Origin: Sneathiella chinensis | GTDB lineage: Bacteria > Pseudomonadota > Alphaproteobacteria > Sneathiellales > Sneathiellaceae | NCBI RefSeq assembly: GCF_012720115.1 | Contig: NZ_VNWN01000006.1 | Span: 310,001-374,000, forward strand | Direction: 5' to 3' | DNA length: 64,000 bases | Shown here: positions 33,601 through 43,558 of the stretch, one piece after another | Numbering within the stretch: the stretch's first letter is position 1 | Layout of the letters: every line of letters starts with the position of its first letter | Notes under the pieces: generated by a model | The model's input: only the letters and a program-made list of their open reading frames with translations | The model's database searches: none | Told to the model about the DNA's origin: nothing | Program-made: the position numbers and the translations under genes

Positions 33601-35061
33601 ATGCAAGTTACACAAACAAGCTCTGAAGGGCTGAAACGGGATTTTACAGTTGTCGTTGAAGCAGCTGAAATCGAAAGCAAAGTTACAGAAAAGCTGACCA
33701 CCGTTGGCACTCAGGTTCGGTTGCCGGGCTTCCGTCCTGGTAAAGTCCCAATGAGTGTTCTTCGCCAGCGTTTTGGCAAGTCTGTCATGGGCGAAGTGCT
33801 TGAGGAAGCTGTTAACGAGTCCAGCCAGAAAGCGCTCAACGACAATGACCTGCGGCCTGCGCAGCAGCCGAAGATCGAAATCACAAAATTCGATGAGGGT
33901 TCAGACCTTGAATTCACCATCGAAGTCGAAATCATGCCGGACTTTGAGCCGATGGATTTCTCCAAGCTGAAGCTTGAGAAACTGGTCGCCGAAGTCGAGG
34001 AAGAAAAAGTCGACGAAGCGGTGCAGCAGATTGCCGCCCACCAGAAAAACTTCCAGAAAGTTGCCCGTAACCGCAAGTCCAAGGAGGGCGACGCCCTGCT
34101 GATCGACTTTGTCGGTAAGGTCGATGGCGTTGCCTTCGAAGGCGGCTCTGCGGAAGGTCACCTGCTTGAGCTTGGCTCCGGTCAGTTCATTCCGGGCTTT
34201 GAAGACCAGCTTGTTGGTCAGAAAGGCGGCGAGGAAGTCGACGTTACCGTGACTTTCCCGGAAAACTATGGTGCCGAGCACCTGGCTGGCAAGGAAGCCG
34301 TTTTCGAAGTCAAGGTTCACGAAGTGCAGGAAGCTGCCGACGTTGAAATTGACGACGATTTCGCCAAGAAACTGGGTCTGGACGATCTGGCAGCCCTCAA
34401 GGATGCCGTTCGTGGCCGTATTCAGGACGAGTACAACCAGCTTGGTCGTCAGACCTTGAAGCGCAACATGCTTGACGCACTGGCTGATGCTCATGACTTC
34501 GAAGTTCCTCCGGGAATGAAGGCAGCCGAATTCGACAACATCTGGTCACAGTTCCAGCAGGAACTGGAACGGTCCGGCGAGAAGCTGGAAGATCAGGATC
34601 AGTCCGAAGAGGAACTGCGCGAGGAATACAGCAAGATTGCCGAGCGTCGCGTTCGTCTTGGTCTGCTGTTGGCAGAAGTCGGTCGTCTGAACAATATCGA
34701 TGTTTCCAACGAGGAAGTTCAGCAGGCCATGTTCGCACAGGCCCGGAATTTCCCGGGGCAGGAGCAGCAGATTTTCCAGATGTTCCAGCAGAATCCGGAA
34801 ATGCAGAACTCCCTGCGGGCACCGATCTTTGAAGACAAGGTTGTCGATTTCATCGCCGAGCTGGCAAAAGTCGAGGAAAAAACTGTTTCCTATGACGATC
34901 TGATTGCCGATCCGGACGAGGAAAAAGAAGACAAGCCGGCTGCCAAAAAGAAGGCTGCACCTAAGAAAAAGGCCGCTGCTGAAAAGTCTGACGACGAGAA
35001 GCCTGCTGAAAAGAAGAAGGCAGCTCCGAAGAAGGCCGCAGCGAAAAAATCTGAAAAATAA
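33601..35061 (+). CDS. tig: Trigger factor
   Basis: A 486-aa ribosome-associated chaperone and peptidyl-prolyl isomerase. The N-terminal ribosome-binding domain has LPGFRPGKVPMSVLRQRFG. The FKBP domain spans about residues 160-245 (GDALLIDFVGKVDGVAFEGG, FIPGFEDQLVGQKGGEEVDV). The C-terminal helical arms run to about residue 440. The last 45 residues are an unusual Lys/Ala/Glu-rich tail (DKPAAKKKAAPKKKAAAEK and a second copy) like histone H1 tails. This makes it about 40-50 residues longer than most. It heads the tig-clpP-clpX-lon gene order. Confidence 0.95.
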   Translation: MQVTQTSSEGLKRDFTVVVEAAEIESKVTEKLTTVGTQVRLPGFRPGKVPMSVLRQRFGKSVMGEVLEEAVNESSQKALNDNDLRPAQQPKIEITKFDEGSDLEFTIEVEIMPDFEPMDFSKLKLEKLVAEVEEEKVDEAVQQIAAHQKNFQKVARNRKSKEGDALLIDFVGKVDGVAFEGGSAEGHLLELGSGQFIPGFEDQLVGQKGGEEVDVTVTFPENYGAEHLAGKEAVFEVKVHEVQEAADVEIDDDFAKKLGLDDLAALKDAVRGRIQDEYNQLGRQTLKRNMLDALADAHDFEVPPGMKAAEFDNIWSQFQQELERSGEKLEDQDQSEEELREEYSKIAERRVRLGLLLAEVGRLNNIDVSNEEVQQAMFAQARNFPGQEQQIFQMFQQNPEMQNSLRAPIFEDKVVDFIAELAKVEEKTVSYDDLIADPDEEKEDKPAAKKKAAPKKKAAAEKSDDEKPAEKKKAAPKKAAAKKSEK

Positions 35062-35138
35062 TTTTTCAGATTTAAAGTGGAAATTTCTATGACTATATTC
35101 AGTCTGAAATAACCACTGATGATTAAGGAAGAAGCGTA

Positions 35139-35783
35139 ATGGTCGATGTGATTGATACCTATATGAACACTCTGGTGCCCATGGTTGTGGAACAGACAGC
35201 CCGGGGTGAGCGTGCATATGATATTTATTCACGGCTACTGAAAGAGCGAATTATCTTCGTGACTGGCCAGGTCCATGATGGCATGGCCAGTCTGATCACT
35301 GCGCAACTTCTGTTCCTGGAAGCGGAAAACCCGAACAAGCCGATCTCCATGTATATCAACTCCCCTGGTGGCGTTGTGACATCCGGATTGGCCATGTATG
35401 ACACCATGCAGTATATCAAACCGGATATTGCTACCGTGTGTATCGGGCAGGCCGCTTCCATGGGCTCCTTCCTGCTGACCGCAGGAACCAAGGGACAGCG
35501 TTTCGCGCTTCCCAACGCCCGTGTCATGATCCACCAACCGTCCGGTGGGGCACAAGGTCAGGCCACAGATATTGAAATCCAGGCCCGTGAAATCCTGAAA
35601 GTGCGTGCCCGTCTCAACGACCTGTATGTCAAGCATACCGGCCAGCCCCTCGATGTGATTGAATCCTCGATGGAACGGGACAAGTTTTTGTCTGCTGATG
35701 AAGCCAAGGAATTCGGACTGATCGACGAGGTTGTTACCAGCCGTCCGGCAGAACTTTCCGTTGGCGAAGACAAAAAGGCATAA
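35139..35783 (+). CDS. clpP: ATP-dependent Clp protease proteolytic subunit
   Basis: A 214-aa serine protease subunit that forms the double heptameric chamber. The catalytic triad is intact: Ser107 in [11 protein letters not shown], His132 in MIHQPSGG and Asp181 in [12 protein letters not shown]. It works with ClpX, encoded next, and with ClpA. The short N-terminal propeptide [16 protein letters not shown] matches alphaproteobacterial ClpP. A 215-base interval containing a structured leader separates it from clpX. Confidence 0.96.
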   Translation: MVDVIDTYMNTLVPMVVEQTARGERAYDIYSRLLKERIIFVTGQVHDGMASLITAQLLFLEAENPNKPISMYINSPGGVVTSGLAMYDTMQYIKPDIATVCIGQAASMGSFLLTAGTKGQRFALPNARVMIHQPSGGAQGQATDIEIQAREILKVRARLNDLYVKHTGQPLDVIESSMERDKFLSADEAKEFGLIDEVVTSRPAELSVGEDKKA

Positions 35784-35925
35784 ATACACTTTTTACGCGT
35801 AGTGTACTTGTACCCCCTGTTTTCAGATCATATGTTTCTATTAACGATCTGTTGAGGCTGCTTTGATATAGATAGGCTCAGCCTGTGGATTAGCCTGTTT
35901 TTTTCATTTCAGCTTCGGGTGACGA

Positions 35926-35974
35926 TTTCCATATTAAGTGTTGTCCCTCACCGGGACGGCGGCTAATATGGAAA
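35926..35974 (+). promoter_or_regulatory. Hairpin in the clpX leader
   Basis: TTTCCATATTA (35926-35936) pairs perfectly with TAATATGGAAA (35964-35974). Inside, GTCCC (35943-35947) pairs with GGGAC (35953-35957). The two helices are separated by a 6x6 internal loop. The structure ends 24 bases before the clpX start and is not followed by a T-run, so it is not a terminator. It may control clpX translation, stability or processing. Confidence 0.6.
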
Positions 35975-35998
35975 GTCCAACGAAAAATTGGAGTGTTT

Positions 35999-37261
35999 AT
36001 GACCAAACTGAGTGGCGGAGATTCAAAGAATACCCTGTATTGCTCCTTCTGCGGCAAGAGCCAGCACGAGGTACGGAAGCTGATTGCAGGGCCGACAGTA
36101 TTCATCTGTGATGAATGCGTCGAACTATGCATGGACATCATCCGCGAAGAACATAAAAGCACACTGGTCAAAACCAGTGACGGGGTCCCGACACCGCAGG
36201 AAATCAGCAAGGTGCTGGATGACTATGTGATCGGACAATCCCACGCGAAGAAAGTTCTCTCCGTGGCGGTTCATAACCATTACAAGCGCCTGCATCACGG
36301 CACCAAGTCCGATGATGTGGAACTGTCCAAGTCCAACATTCTGCTTGTTGGTCCGACCGGTTGCGGCAAGACGCTTCTTGCCCAGACCCTGGCGCGAATT
36401 CTGGATGTTCCGTTCACAATGGCCGATGCCACCACACTGACCGAGGCCGGTTACGTGGGTGAGGATGTGGAAAACATCATCCTCAAACTGCTGCAGGCCG
36501 CGGATTACAATGTGGAGCGGGCACAGCGCGGTATTGTCTATATTGACGAGGTCGACAAGATCAGCCGCAAGTCTGACAACCCGTCCATCACCCGTGACGT
36601 ATCGGGTGAAGGGGTTCAGCAGGCCTTGCTGAAGATCATGGAAGGGACTGTTGCGTCCGTACCGCCGCAAGGTGGGCGCAAGCATCCGCAGCAGGAATTC
36701 CTGCAGGTGGACACGACCAATATCCTGTTCATTTGCGGTGGCGCCTTTGCGGGTCTGGACAAGATCATCAACTCCCGCGGCAAGGACACCTCTATCGGTT
36801 TCGGGGCGGATGTTCGTGCCGAGGATGACCGCAATGTGGGTGAGGTTCTGAAGGATGTGGAACCGGACGATTTGCAGAAATTCGGGATGATCCCTGAATT
36901 CATCGGTCGTCTTCCGGTCATTGCCACCCTTGAGGACCTGGACGAGCCGGCCCTGATCGAGATCCTGACCAACCCGAAAAACGCACTGGTCAAGCAGTAT
37001 CAGCGACTGTTCAACATGGAAGATGTGAAGCTGTCCTTCACGGATGATGCCCTGTCTGCCATTGCCAACAAGGCGATCCAGCGGAAAACAGGGGCTCGGG
37101 GCCTGCGCTCCATCCTTGAAGGTATCCTTCTTGAGCCTATGTATGAACTTCCCACGCTGGAAGGTGTCGAGGAAATTGTCATCAACAATGAAGTTGTTGA
37201 AGCCAAGGCCCAGCCACTCTACATCTACGGTGACAGAAAAGACGCCTCTACCGGCGCTTAA
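35999..37261 (+). CDS. clpX: ATP-dependent Clp protease ATP-binding subunit ClpX
   Basis: The protein is 420 aa from ATG 35999, preceded by TTGGAG; a GTG two codons earlier is possible. The N-terminal zinc-binding domain is [32 protein letters not shown] with its four cysteines. The AAA+ core has Walker [13 protein letters not shown], Walker [12 protein letters not shown], the pore loop GYVGEDVE and the sensor/arginine-finger region [14 protein letters not shown]. It unfolds tagged proteins and feeds them to ClpP. Confidence 0.96.
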   Translation: MTKLSGGDSKNTLYCSFCGKSQHEVRKLIAGPTVFICDECVELCMDIIREEHKSTLVKTSDGVPTPQEISKVLDDYVIGQSHAKKVLSVAVHNHYKRLHHGTKSDDVELSKSNILLVGPTGCGKTLLAQTLARILDVPFTMADATTLTEAGYVGEDVENIILKLLQAADYNVERAQRGIVYIDEVDKISRKSDNPSITRDVSGEGVQQALLKIMEGTVASVPPQGGRKHPQQEFLQVDTTNILFICGGAFAGLDKIINSRGKDTSIGFGADVRAEDDRNVGEVLKDVEPDDLQKFGMIPEFIGRLPVIATLEDLDEPALIEILTNPKNALVKQYQRLFNMEDVKLSFTDDALSAIANKAIQRKTGARGLRSILEGILLEPMYELPTLEGVEEIVINNEVVEAKAQPLYIYGDRKDASTGA

Positions 37262-37368
37262 CAATTCATGATCGCAGGGCCGGACGCCCTGCGGTCAGTT
37301 TTCCATTCCGGGTCGGTTGTGCTTTTCATTGCTCTGTTTGGAAAGACAGACTGACCTGATAAGGCTTC

Positions 37369-39783
37369 ATGATGATCGACACACCACAAACACAAATTTT
37401 CCCCGTCTTGCCGCTTCGGGACATCGTTGTGTTCCCGCATATGATTGTTCCGCTGTTTGTCGGCCGGGATAAATCAGTTCGCGCGCTTGAGGATGTCATG
37501 AAGGATGACAAGCAAATCCTTCTCGTGGCGCAGAAAAATGCCAATCAGGATGATCCGGGTGAAGACGATATTCACCGCGTTGGTACCATTGCCTCCGTCC
37601 TGCAGCTTCTGAAACTGCCGGATGGAACCGTCAAGGTTCTGGTGGAAGGCGGCGAGCGCGCCCGCATCAGCAAGTTCATGGAGAACGAGGATTTCTTCCA
37701 GGCCTATGCTGAAATCGTTGAGGAAAAGGACGAGGACTCTCCTGAACTGGAAGCTCTGGCCCGCTCCGTTATTTCCCAGTTTGAACAGTATGTGAAGCTG
37801 AACCGGAAGGTTCCGCCAGAAGTGCTGGTCTCTCTCAACCAGATTGAGGAGCCGTCCAAACTTGCTGATACAATGGCGTCCCACATGGCGCTGAAGATTG
37901 CGGAAAAGCAGGAACTTCTGGAAATCGAAGGGGTCGCTGAACGTCTGGAACGGGTGTATAGCCTGATCGAGGATGAGATCGGCGTTCTGCAGGTCGAGAA
38001 GAAAATCCGCAGCCGCGTCAAGCGTCAGATGGAAAAGACCCAGCGGGAATATTACCTGAACGAACAGATGAAGGCCATCCAAAAGGAACTGGGTGAGGGC
38101 GAGGACGGACGGGATGAGCTGTCCGAACTGGAAGAAAAACTCGCCGAAACCAAGTTGACCAAGGAAGCCAAGGAAAAATGCCAGCAGGAAATGAAAAAAC
38201 TGCGGAGCATGAGCCCCATGTCTGCCGAGGCAACGGTTGTCCGCAACTATCTTGACTGGATTCTGACGATCCCGTGGGGCAAGCGCACCCGGGTCAAGAA
38301 AGACCTGAAACTGGCCGAGAAAATCCTGAATGACGATCACTATGGTCTTGAAAAGGTCAAGGAACGCATTCTGGAATATCTCGCGGTTCAGCAGCGGGTT
38401 CGGAAAAATCAGGGCTCCATCCTGTGTCTGGTGGGCCCTCCGGGTGTTGGTAAGACATCGCTGGGGCAGTCTGTTGCCAAGGCCACCGGCCGTAACTTTG
38501 TTCGCGTCGCCCTTGGTGGTGTTCGGGACGAAGCGGAAATCCGTGGTCATCGGCGGACCTATATCGGGTCCATGCCGGGCAAGGTGATCCAGTCCATGAA
38601 GAAGGCGAAGTCCATCAACCCGCTGTTCCTGTTTGACGAGATCGACAAGCTGGGCAACGACTTCCGGGGCGATCCGTCTTCTGCATTGCTGGAAGTGCTG
38701 GACCCGGAACAGAACACCCATTTCGCTGATCACTATCTGGAAGTGGAATATGATCTGTCCGAGGTGATGTTCATTTGTACAGCCAACTCGCTGAACATGC
38801 CGGGGCCGCTTCGCGACCGTATGGAGATCATTCAGCTTTCCGGGTATACCGAGGAAGAGAAGATCGAGATTGCCAAGCGTCACCTGTTGCAAAAGCAGAT
38901 GAAGAACCACGGGCTGAAGAGCGGTGAATGGACGGTAACGGACGAGGCTGTTCGGGACCTGATCCGGTATTACTGCCGCGAAGCCGGTGTGCGTAATCTG
39001 GAACGGGAAATTGCCAAGCTGGCCCGTAAGGCCGTGAAGGAAATCATCACGGAAGGGGTCAAGTCCATCACGGTAACGCCGGAAAATCTTGAGAAATACG
39101 CGGGCGTTCGTCGCCACCGTTATGGTGAGATCGAGGAAGAGGACCGCGTTGGTCTGGTAACCGGTCTGGCCTGGACCGAGGTTGGCGGTGAGCTTCTGAC
39201 CATTGAGGCTGTTAAGCTTTATGGTAAGGGCCGCATGCAGATCACCGGTAAACTGGGTGATGTGATGCAGGAATCTGTACAGGCTGCGAAAAGCTATGTT
39301 CAGTCCCGCTGTCTGGAAATGGGTGTGAAGCCGACCGATTTCGATCGGCATGACATTCACGTTCACGTTCCCGAAGGTGCGACACCGAAAGACGGTCCGT
39401 CTGCCGGTACGGCCATGGTGACCTCCATCATTTCCGTGCTGACCAACATTCCGGTTCGTAAAGATGTTGCCATGACCGGCGAGGTGACCCTGCGGGGCCG
39501 CGTTCTGCCGATTGGCGGCCTCAAGGAAAAACTTCTGGCGGCCCTTCGCGGCGGTATCAAAACGGTTCTGATCCCTCATGATAACGAGAAGGATCTGGCC
39601 GAAATTCCGGATAACGTGAAGGAAGGCCTTGAAATCATTCCGGTTTCACGGGTGGAAGAGGTGCTGAAAGTGGCCCTGACCAAACCGCTGGAGCCCTTGA
39701 ACTGGAGCGAGGAACGTCTTGCGGAAGAACTGGCGAGTGCCGCTGCGGCACAGAAAACGCCGGGGGGTGTAACCACGCACTGA
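37369..39783 (+). CDS. lon: ATP-dependent protease Lon
   Basis: An 804-aa LonA protease. The N-terminal substrate domain begins [26 protein letters not shown]. Walker A is [12 protein letters not shown], Walker B is [10 protein letters not shown], and the sensor region is [19 protein letters not shown]. The protease domain has the Ser of [12 protein letters not shown] and the Lys of [15 protein letters not shown] hairpin CGCAGGGC-CGGAC-GCCCTGCG (about 37274-37294) after clpX separates the two transcripts only weakly. It degrades misfolded and regulatory proteins. Confidence 0.96.
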   Translation: MMIDTPQTQIFPVLPLRDIVVFPHMIVPLFVGRDKSVRALEDVMKDDKQILLVAQKNANQDDPGEDDIHRVGTIASVLQLLKLPDGTVKVLVEGGERARISKFMENEDFFQAYAEIVEEKDEDSPELEALARSVISQFEQYVKLNRKVPPEVLVSLNQIEEPSKLADTMASHMALKIAEKQELLEIEGVAERLERVYSLIEDEIGVLQVEKKIRSRVKRQMEKTQREYYLNEQMKAIQKELGEGEDGRDELSELEEKLAETKLTKEAKEKCQQEMKKLRSMSPMSAEATVVRNYLDWILTIPWGKRTRVKKDLKLAEKILNDDHYGLEKVKERILEYLAVQQRVRKNQGSILCLVGPPGVGKTSLGQSVAKATGRNFVRVALGGVRDEAEIRGHRRTYIGSMPGKVIQSMKKAKSINPLFLFDEIDKLGNDFRGDPSSALLEVLDPEQNTHFADHYLEVEYDLSEVMFICTANSLNMPGPLRDRMEIIQLSGYTEEEKIEIAKRHLLQKQMKNHGLKSGEWTVTDEAVRDLIRYYCREAGVRNLEREIAKLARKAVKEIITEGVKSITVTPENLEKYAGVRRHRYGEIEEEDRVGLVTGLAWTEVGGELLTIEAVKLYGKGRMQITGKLGDVMQESVQAAKSYVQSRCLEMGVKPTDFDRHDIHVHVPEGATPKDGPSAGTAMVTSIISVLTNIPVRKDVAMTGEVTLRGRVLPIGGLKEKLLAALRGGIKTVLIPHDNEKDLAEIPDNVKEGLEIIPVSRVEEVLKVALTKPLEPLNWSEERLAEELASAAAAQKTPGGVTTH

Positions 39784-39808
39784 TCTTCCGATCATAGCCG
39801 TAATATTT

Positions 39809-39881
39809 AATTGCGCGGCGCCGGTAATGTCTTTTTCGCAGTTTCATGCGGTTTGTGACATTTTCCGGTCGCCGCGCAATT
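39809..39881. repeat. Long palindromic element between lon and hup
   Basis: AATTGCGCGGCG (39809-39820) pairs perfectly with CGCCGCGCAATT (39870-39881). After a one-base bulge CCGG pairs with CCGG, and after a small internal loop AATGTC pairs with GACATT. The 25-base loop contains a further CGCA/TGCG stem. In total 22 base pairs span 73 bases, 28 bases after the lon stop. The 3' side reads ATTTATTTG, not a terminator T-run. It may protect the lon mRNA end, or be a dispersed palindromic element. Confidence 0.7.
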
Positions 39882-39982
39882 TATTTGGGGCCAATTGAAA
39901 CCCAACCGTCAAATCGTCCCCAAAATTTTAGAAAAACTGTCTCAAACGCGCAGAAAAGCTGGGGATATCTTTAATTTTCCCT

Positions 39983-40011
39983 TTGACCGACGGAAAAGTG
40001 GTCTCTAGTAT
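39983..40011 (+). promoter_or_regulatory. Promoter of the HU gene
   Basis: TTGACC, a 17-bp spacer and TAGTAT, 63 bases upstream of the hup start codon. The match to a housekeeping sigma promoter is good for a highly expressed gene. Confidence 0.6.
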
Positions 40012-40074
40012 TCAAACGTCTTTATACGATACGTATGATGAAAGATGTGCTTTTACAATTAAAGGGGGCTTATA

Positions 40075-40350
40075 GTGAATAAGAACGATCTCGTTGCCGC
40101 AGTGGCTGAAATTTCTGGTCTTGCTAAATCAGATGCAGCAAAAGGTGTCGACGCTGTTCTCGAAGCGATTACGAACGCTCTGACTAGCGGTGATGATGTT
40201 CGCCTGGTTGGCTTTGGTACTTTCAGCGTTGCTGAACGTAAAGCCTCTGAGGGCCGTAATCCACGGACTGGTGAAACCATCCAGATCGCTGCGTCCAAGC
40301 AGCCAAAATTCAAAGCTGGTAAAGCTCTGAAAGACTCTGTAAACGGCTAA
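40075..40350 (+). CDS. hupB: DNA-binding protein HU
   Basis: A 91-aa nucleoid protein starting with GTG after the strong site AAAGGGGG. The pattern MNKNDLVAAVAEISGLAKSDAAKGVDAVLEAI is the dimerising helical half. VRLVGFGTFSVAERKASEGRNPRTGETIQIAASKQPKFKAGKALKD is the beta arm and C-terminal helix, with the DNA-intercalating Pro in GRNPRTG. It bends and compacts DNA. The gene order lon-hup is conserved in proteobacteria. Confidence 0.95.
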   Translation: MNKNDLVAAVAEISGLAKSDAAKGVDAVLEAITNALTSGDDVRLVGFGTFSVAERKASEGRNPRTGETIQIAASKQPKFKAGKALKDSVNG

Positions 40351-40377
40351 AAACTCACGTTTTTCTGTAAAGCAGAA

Positions 40378-40414
40378 GGCCAGACCAAAAAAAATTGGTC
40401 TGGCCTCTTTTTTT
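40378..40414 (+). terminator. Terminator of hup
   Basis: GGCCAGACCAA and TTGGTCTGGCC form an 11-bp perfect stem with a short A loop, followed by TCTTTTTTT. Confidence 0.95.
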
Positions 40415-40465
40415 GTCTTCCCTTTCCTGATTTGGCCTGTTATACACTGCCTCGCACCGCACGAT

Positions 40466-40542
40466 GGGTGATTAGCTCAGCTGGTTAGAGCACCTCGTTT
40501 ACACCGAGGGGGTCGGGAGTTCGAATCTCTCATCACCCACCA
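40466..40542 (+). tRNA. tRNA-Val (TAC)
   Basis: The acceptor GGGTGAT pairs with ATCACCC, the discriminator is A and CCA is encoded. The anticodon loop TTTACAC in the CCTCG/CGAGG stem gives anticodon TAC. A TATACA element at 40441 may be its -10. Confidence 0.97.
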
Positions 40543-40549
40543 TCATCAG

Positions 40550-40586
40550 AAAAAAAAGCCTGCCCCTCCCGGCAGGCTTTTTTCTT
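40550..40586 (+). terminator. Terminator after tRNA-Val
   Basis: AAGCCTGCC-CCTCC-GGCAGGCTT with a long A-run before and TTTTCTTTT after. It could act on both strands. Confidence 0.9.
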
Positions 40587-41522
40587 TTCTGACCCCAGCG
40601 TCAACAAGGCTGGCCCCGCAAGGCCCTTGGGTTCCTTGCCCCCGCATTCACCCGGTTCAATTTCTATTCCCCTGTTGATTGTTACAGGTGGCGTCGCTGT
40701 TTTCCAATTTGACGTGGGGGCGTCCCTGTTCGGTTTGCCGAGCGGAGGGGCTATCCCGATTCATTTTGGGGGGAATGCTGATTCTATTTTCAAAAAAAAT
40801 ATTCTTTTTTTGGAGAAAGAGAGAAGGGGACGGATTTTTTGTCGGGATGTGCACCTTTGGAGTTCACGGGCCGGGCAGACACCCCGGATGGATGAAGAGA
40901 CAAAGGGGGCAGGGAGGGGATGCGACAGATCATCATGCGGGTGTCCCTTGAAAGATCGCGGTAGGCTCACGGGGATACTCCAGGCAGGCATTCCGGGCAT
41001 GGTGCTCCGGTCAGGGCAGGGCGGTGCTGTGGCTGGTCTTATCTAGGCCACAGCTAGGCGAGATGTGAAAAAGGGTGCTGAGGGGCTTTTATGGCGGGAA
41101 GGGCGGCTAGTCTTCTTTAACGGTGGGGCGCGGGTGTGTTGCCGCTTTATGAAAGACGGCGGCAGCAGAGAGGGCGTGAAATCGGGCTCATTTTTGTCAT
41201 GGCTGCGTTTAAAGGGAATGGTTTTGAAAAAATTCCAGTTAATCCCTGTTTTTATTGAATAAATCTTTTGTGACAAAAGGGGGGGGCAGTCTGCTTCAAG
41301 AAAAAATTTGTTAAAAAAACCGACATATTTTGCCCGCGCACTTGAATCATGATTCAGGAAAAAGGGAAGGGGACGGGAAAAGGGGCGCGTCATTTTTTAG
41401 AATAGTTTTCGAGACCTCTCTCAAATCAGCTTTGCCTTTAGTTTAAAACCCCATGAAAACCGTCATTTTGAGGGCCCATTTTGACGCTGTAAAAAAATCT
41501 TCAAAAAATCTGCTTATGTTGC
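40587..41522. other. About 0.9 kb with no recognisable gene between tRNA genes
   Basis: No open frame in this stretch looks like protein. Composition is uneven, with long A, G and T runs (for example seven or more G at about 41279). Two symmetric sites are visible: a hairpin GCTGTGGC/GCCACAGC (41026-41033 and 41047-41054) and a perfect 14-bp palindrome TGAATCATGATTCA (41343-41356). It looks like decayed sequence or an old insertion between tRNA genes. Confidence 0.5.
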
Positions 41523-41551
41523 TTGACAGTAGGGCGGTCCTTCACTAGAAA
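41523..41551 (+). promoter_or_regulatory. Promoter of the first tRNA-Asp
   Basis: TTGACA, a 17-bp spacer, TAGAAA. The -35 is a perfect consensus. The tRNA starts 13 bases after the -10. Confidence 0.7.
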
Positions 41552-41564
41552 ACGGCCTCACAGC

Positions 41565-41641
<77 letters not shown>

Positions 41642-41679
41642 CTTTCTTCCCCGGAAGAAGAGGTTCCGCTGTAAGTCGC

Positions 41680-41708
41680 TTGACAGTCAAGCGGACCTTG
41701 ATTAAGAA
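41680..41708 (+). promoter_or_regulatory. Promoter of the second tRNA-Asp
   Basis: TTGACA, a 17-bp spacer, TAAGAA. The sequence around it resembles the promoter of the first copy, which suggests that promoter and gene were duplicated together. Confidence 0.65.
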
Positions 41709-41725
41709 AAATGGCCTCATATTTT

Positions 41726-41802
<77 letters not shown>

Positions 41803-41835
41803 CTTCTTTCCAGGAAGAAGTTCCAATGGTTGAAA

Positions 41836-41870
41836 GCCTCGTCAGGTCACCCGACTTGCGAGGTTTTTTT
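41836..41870 (+). terminator. Terminator after the second tRNA-Asp
   Basis: A hairpin with CCTCG and CGAGG closing arms plus inner pairing, followed by seven T residues. It separates the tRNA genes from the nuo operon. Confidence 0.75.
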
Positions 41871-42022
41871 GATTCTGGCCCAAAAAAAAATATGGCGAAA
41901 TTAGGTTGCTAATTGCCTATTTTTCCTTATAACCCACCACTATAATGCACGCAATTTGAGCTAGAGGGAGCGTCGCTGACCTGACCTGTTGATGTGAGGG
42001 GTAAGCGGCTGTTGTCGATAAG

Positions 42023-42388
42023 ATGGAAGCATTACTTGTAGAATACCTACCCATCCTGATTTTTCTGGGACTCGCGGTTGGTCTGTCAGCCGTAATCGTG
42101 ATCGCCTCAATGGTGGTCGCGGCCCAACATCCTGACAGCGAAAAGCTGTCTCCATATGAATGTGGGTTCGAACCGTTCGATGATGCACGGAACCAGTTTG
42201 ATGTTCGCTTCTATCTTGTTGCGATCCTGTTCATTATCTTCGACCTTGAAGTGGCTTTCCTGTTCCCGTGGGCGGTGTCCCTCGGTGATGTCGGGATTTT
42301 CGGTTTCTGGTCCATGATGGTGTTCCTGGGCATCCTTACAATCGGATTTATCTATGAATGGAAGAAGGGAGCTCTGGAATGGGAGTAA
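42023..42388 (+). CDS. nuoA: NADH-quinone oxidoreductase subunit A
   Basis: A 121-aa membrane subunit of complex I and the first gene of the 14-gene operon. Three membrane helices are visible: [46 protein letters not shown] and [16 protein letters not shown]. The family hallmarks are the loop motif [26 protein letters not shown], with the conserved Cys, and the FDLE motif. Confidence 0.95.
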   Translation: MEALLVEYLPILIFLGLAVGLSAVIVIASMVVAAQHPDSEKLSPYECGFEPFDDARNQFDVRFYLVAILFIIFDLEVAFLFPWAVSLGDVGIFGFWSMMVFLGILTIGFIYEWKKGALEWE

Positions 42389-42930
42389 ATTCCTCACCAG
42401 CAGTCGTTCCGGGTGCATCCGCCGTTGGTGGTGACCAGGACGAGTTTTTCCGTGACCTCAGTCAGGAACTGGACGACAAGGGGTTTGTCGTCACGCAGGT
42501 TGACAAGCTGGTCAACTGGGCGCGTACAGGGTCTCTGTGGCCGATGACATTCGGTCTGGCCTGCTGCGCCGTCGAAATGATGCATGCCTGGCAGCCCCGG
42601 TATGACATGGAACGTCTGGGCGTTGTCCCGCGGGGATCACCACGTCAATCCGACGTGATGATCGTGGCTGGTACCCTGACCAACAAGATGGCCCCGGCAC
42701 TTCGCAAGGTTTATGACCAGATGGCAGAACCTCGCTATGTGATTTCCATGGGCTCCTGTGCAAACGGCGGTGGGTATTACCACTATTCATACTCCGTGGT
42801 TCGTGGCTGTGACCGTATCGTGCCGGTCGACATCTATGTTCCCGGCTGTCCGCCGACTGCCGAGGCTCTGGTTTACGGCGTCTTCCAGTTGCAGAAGAAG
42901 ATCCGTCGCACCGGAACTTTTGTCAGATAA
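42379..42930 (+). CDS. nuoB: NADH-quinone oxidoreductase subunit B
   Basis: The protein is 183 aa from ATG 42379, which follows AAGGGAG and overlaps the nuoA stop by 10 bases. An ATG at 42358 is possible but has no better site. It carries cluster N2, the last iron-sulphur cluster before quinone. The ligands are in [14 protein letters not shown] (the tandem cysteines), [13 protein letters not shown], and [15 protein letters not shown]. It lies in the peripheral arm next to NuoD. Confidence 0.95.
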   Translation: MGVNSSPAVVPGASAVGGDQDEFFRDLSQELDDKGFVVTQVDKLVNWARTGSLWPMTFGLACCAVEMMHAWQPRYDMERLGVVPRGSPRQSDVMIVAGTLTNKMAPALRKVYDQMAEPRYVISMGSCANGGGYYHYSYSVVRGCDRIVPVDIYVPGCPPTAEALVYGVFQLQKKIRRTGTFVR

Positions 42931-42949
42931 TCGAGTGAGTGGACGAGAA

Positions 42950-43558
42950 ATGGATCAAGCACTAAACGAACTCGGCGCCCATATCGCCGGGGAGCTGTCC
43001 TCGGAAGTGACCTCAACCAAGGTCGCGTTTGGCGAACTGACAGTCTATGCCCGGGCCGAGGTGGTGGACAAGGTACTGGCCTTCCTGCGTGATGATGCGT
43101 CATGCAAGTTCCAGATCCTTGTGGATGTCTGCGGTGTGGACTTTCCGGAACGCTCCAAGCGTTTCGATGTGGTCTACAACCTGCTGAGCCTGAAACATAA
43201 CCAGCGTGTCCGTGTTATCGCCGAAACCGATGCCCGGACCCCGGTTCCCAGTGTCGTTTCCCTGTTCCCGGCCGCAAACTGGTTCGAGCGGGAAGCGTGG
43301 GACATGTATGGAATCATGTTCTCCGGTCACCCGGACCTGCGGCGCATCCTGACCGACTACGGTTTCGAGGGGCATCCCCTTCGCAAGGATTTCCCGCTGA
43401 CCGGTCATGTGGAGCTTCGCTATAGCGAGGACGAGAAGCGGGTGGTTTACGAGCCTGTTTCCCTGACACAGGAATTCCGCAAATTTGACTTCCAGAGCCC
43501 TTGGGAAGGCACGGATTATGTGCTGCCGGGTGATGAAAAGGCGAAGGAACAGGAATAA
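42950..43558 (+). CDS. nuoC: NADH-quinone oxidoreductase subunit C
   Basis: A 202-aa peripheral-arm subunit. The frame is open to 42758, but the family start [16 protein letters not shown] has its own site (GGACGAGA). Typical motifs are [72 protein letters not shown]. It is not fused to NuoD, as in other alphaproteobacteria. The stop overlaps the nuoD start by one base. Confidence 0.95.
   Translation: MDQALNELGAHIAGELSSEVTSTKVAFGELTVYARAEVVDKVLAFLRDDASCKFQILVDVCGVDFPERSKRFDVVYNLLSLKHNQRVRVIAETDARTPVPSVVSLFPAANWFEREAWDMYGIMFSGHPDLRRILTDYGFEGHPLRKDFPLTGHVELRYSEDEKRVVYEPVSLTQEFRKFDFQSPWEGTDYVLPGDEKAKEQE

Noticed and set aside
37474-39579. 701-aa reverse-strand open frame over lon
   Set aside because: It is the mirror of a highly conserved lon gene in GC-rich codons. 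It has no family resemblance and no promoter or ribosome site.
40627-41046. 139-aa forward open frame between tRNA-Val and tRNA-Asp
   Set aside because: Low-quality sequence with no ribosome site, no domain and composition unlike the neighbouring genes. I treat the stretch as non-coding.
42758-42949. N-terminal extension of nuoC inside nuoB
   Set aside because: The extra residues would overlap nuoB by over 170 bases and match no NuoC. The proper start at 42950 has its own ribosome site.
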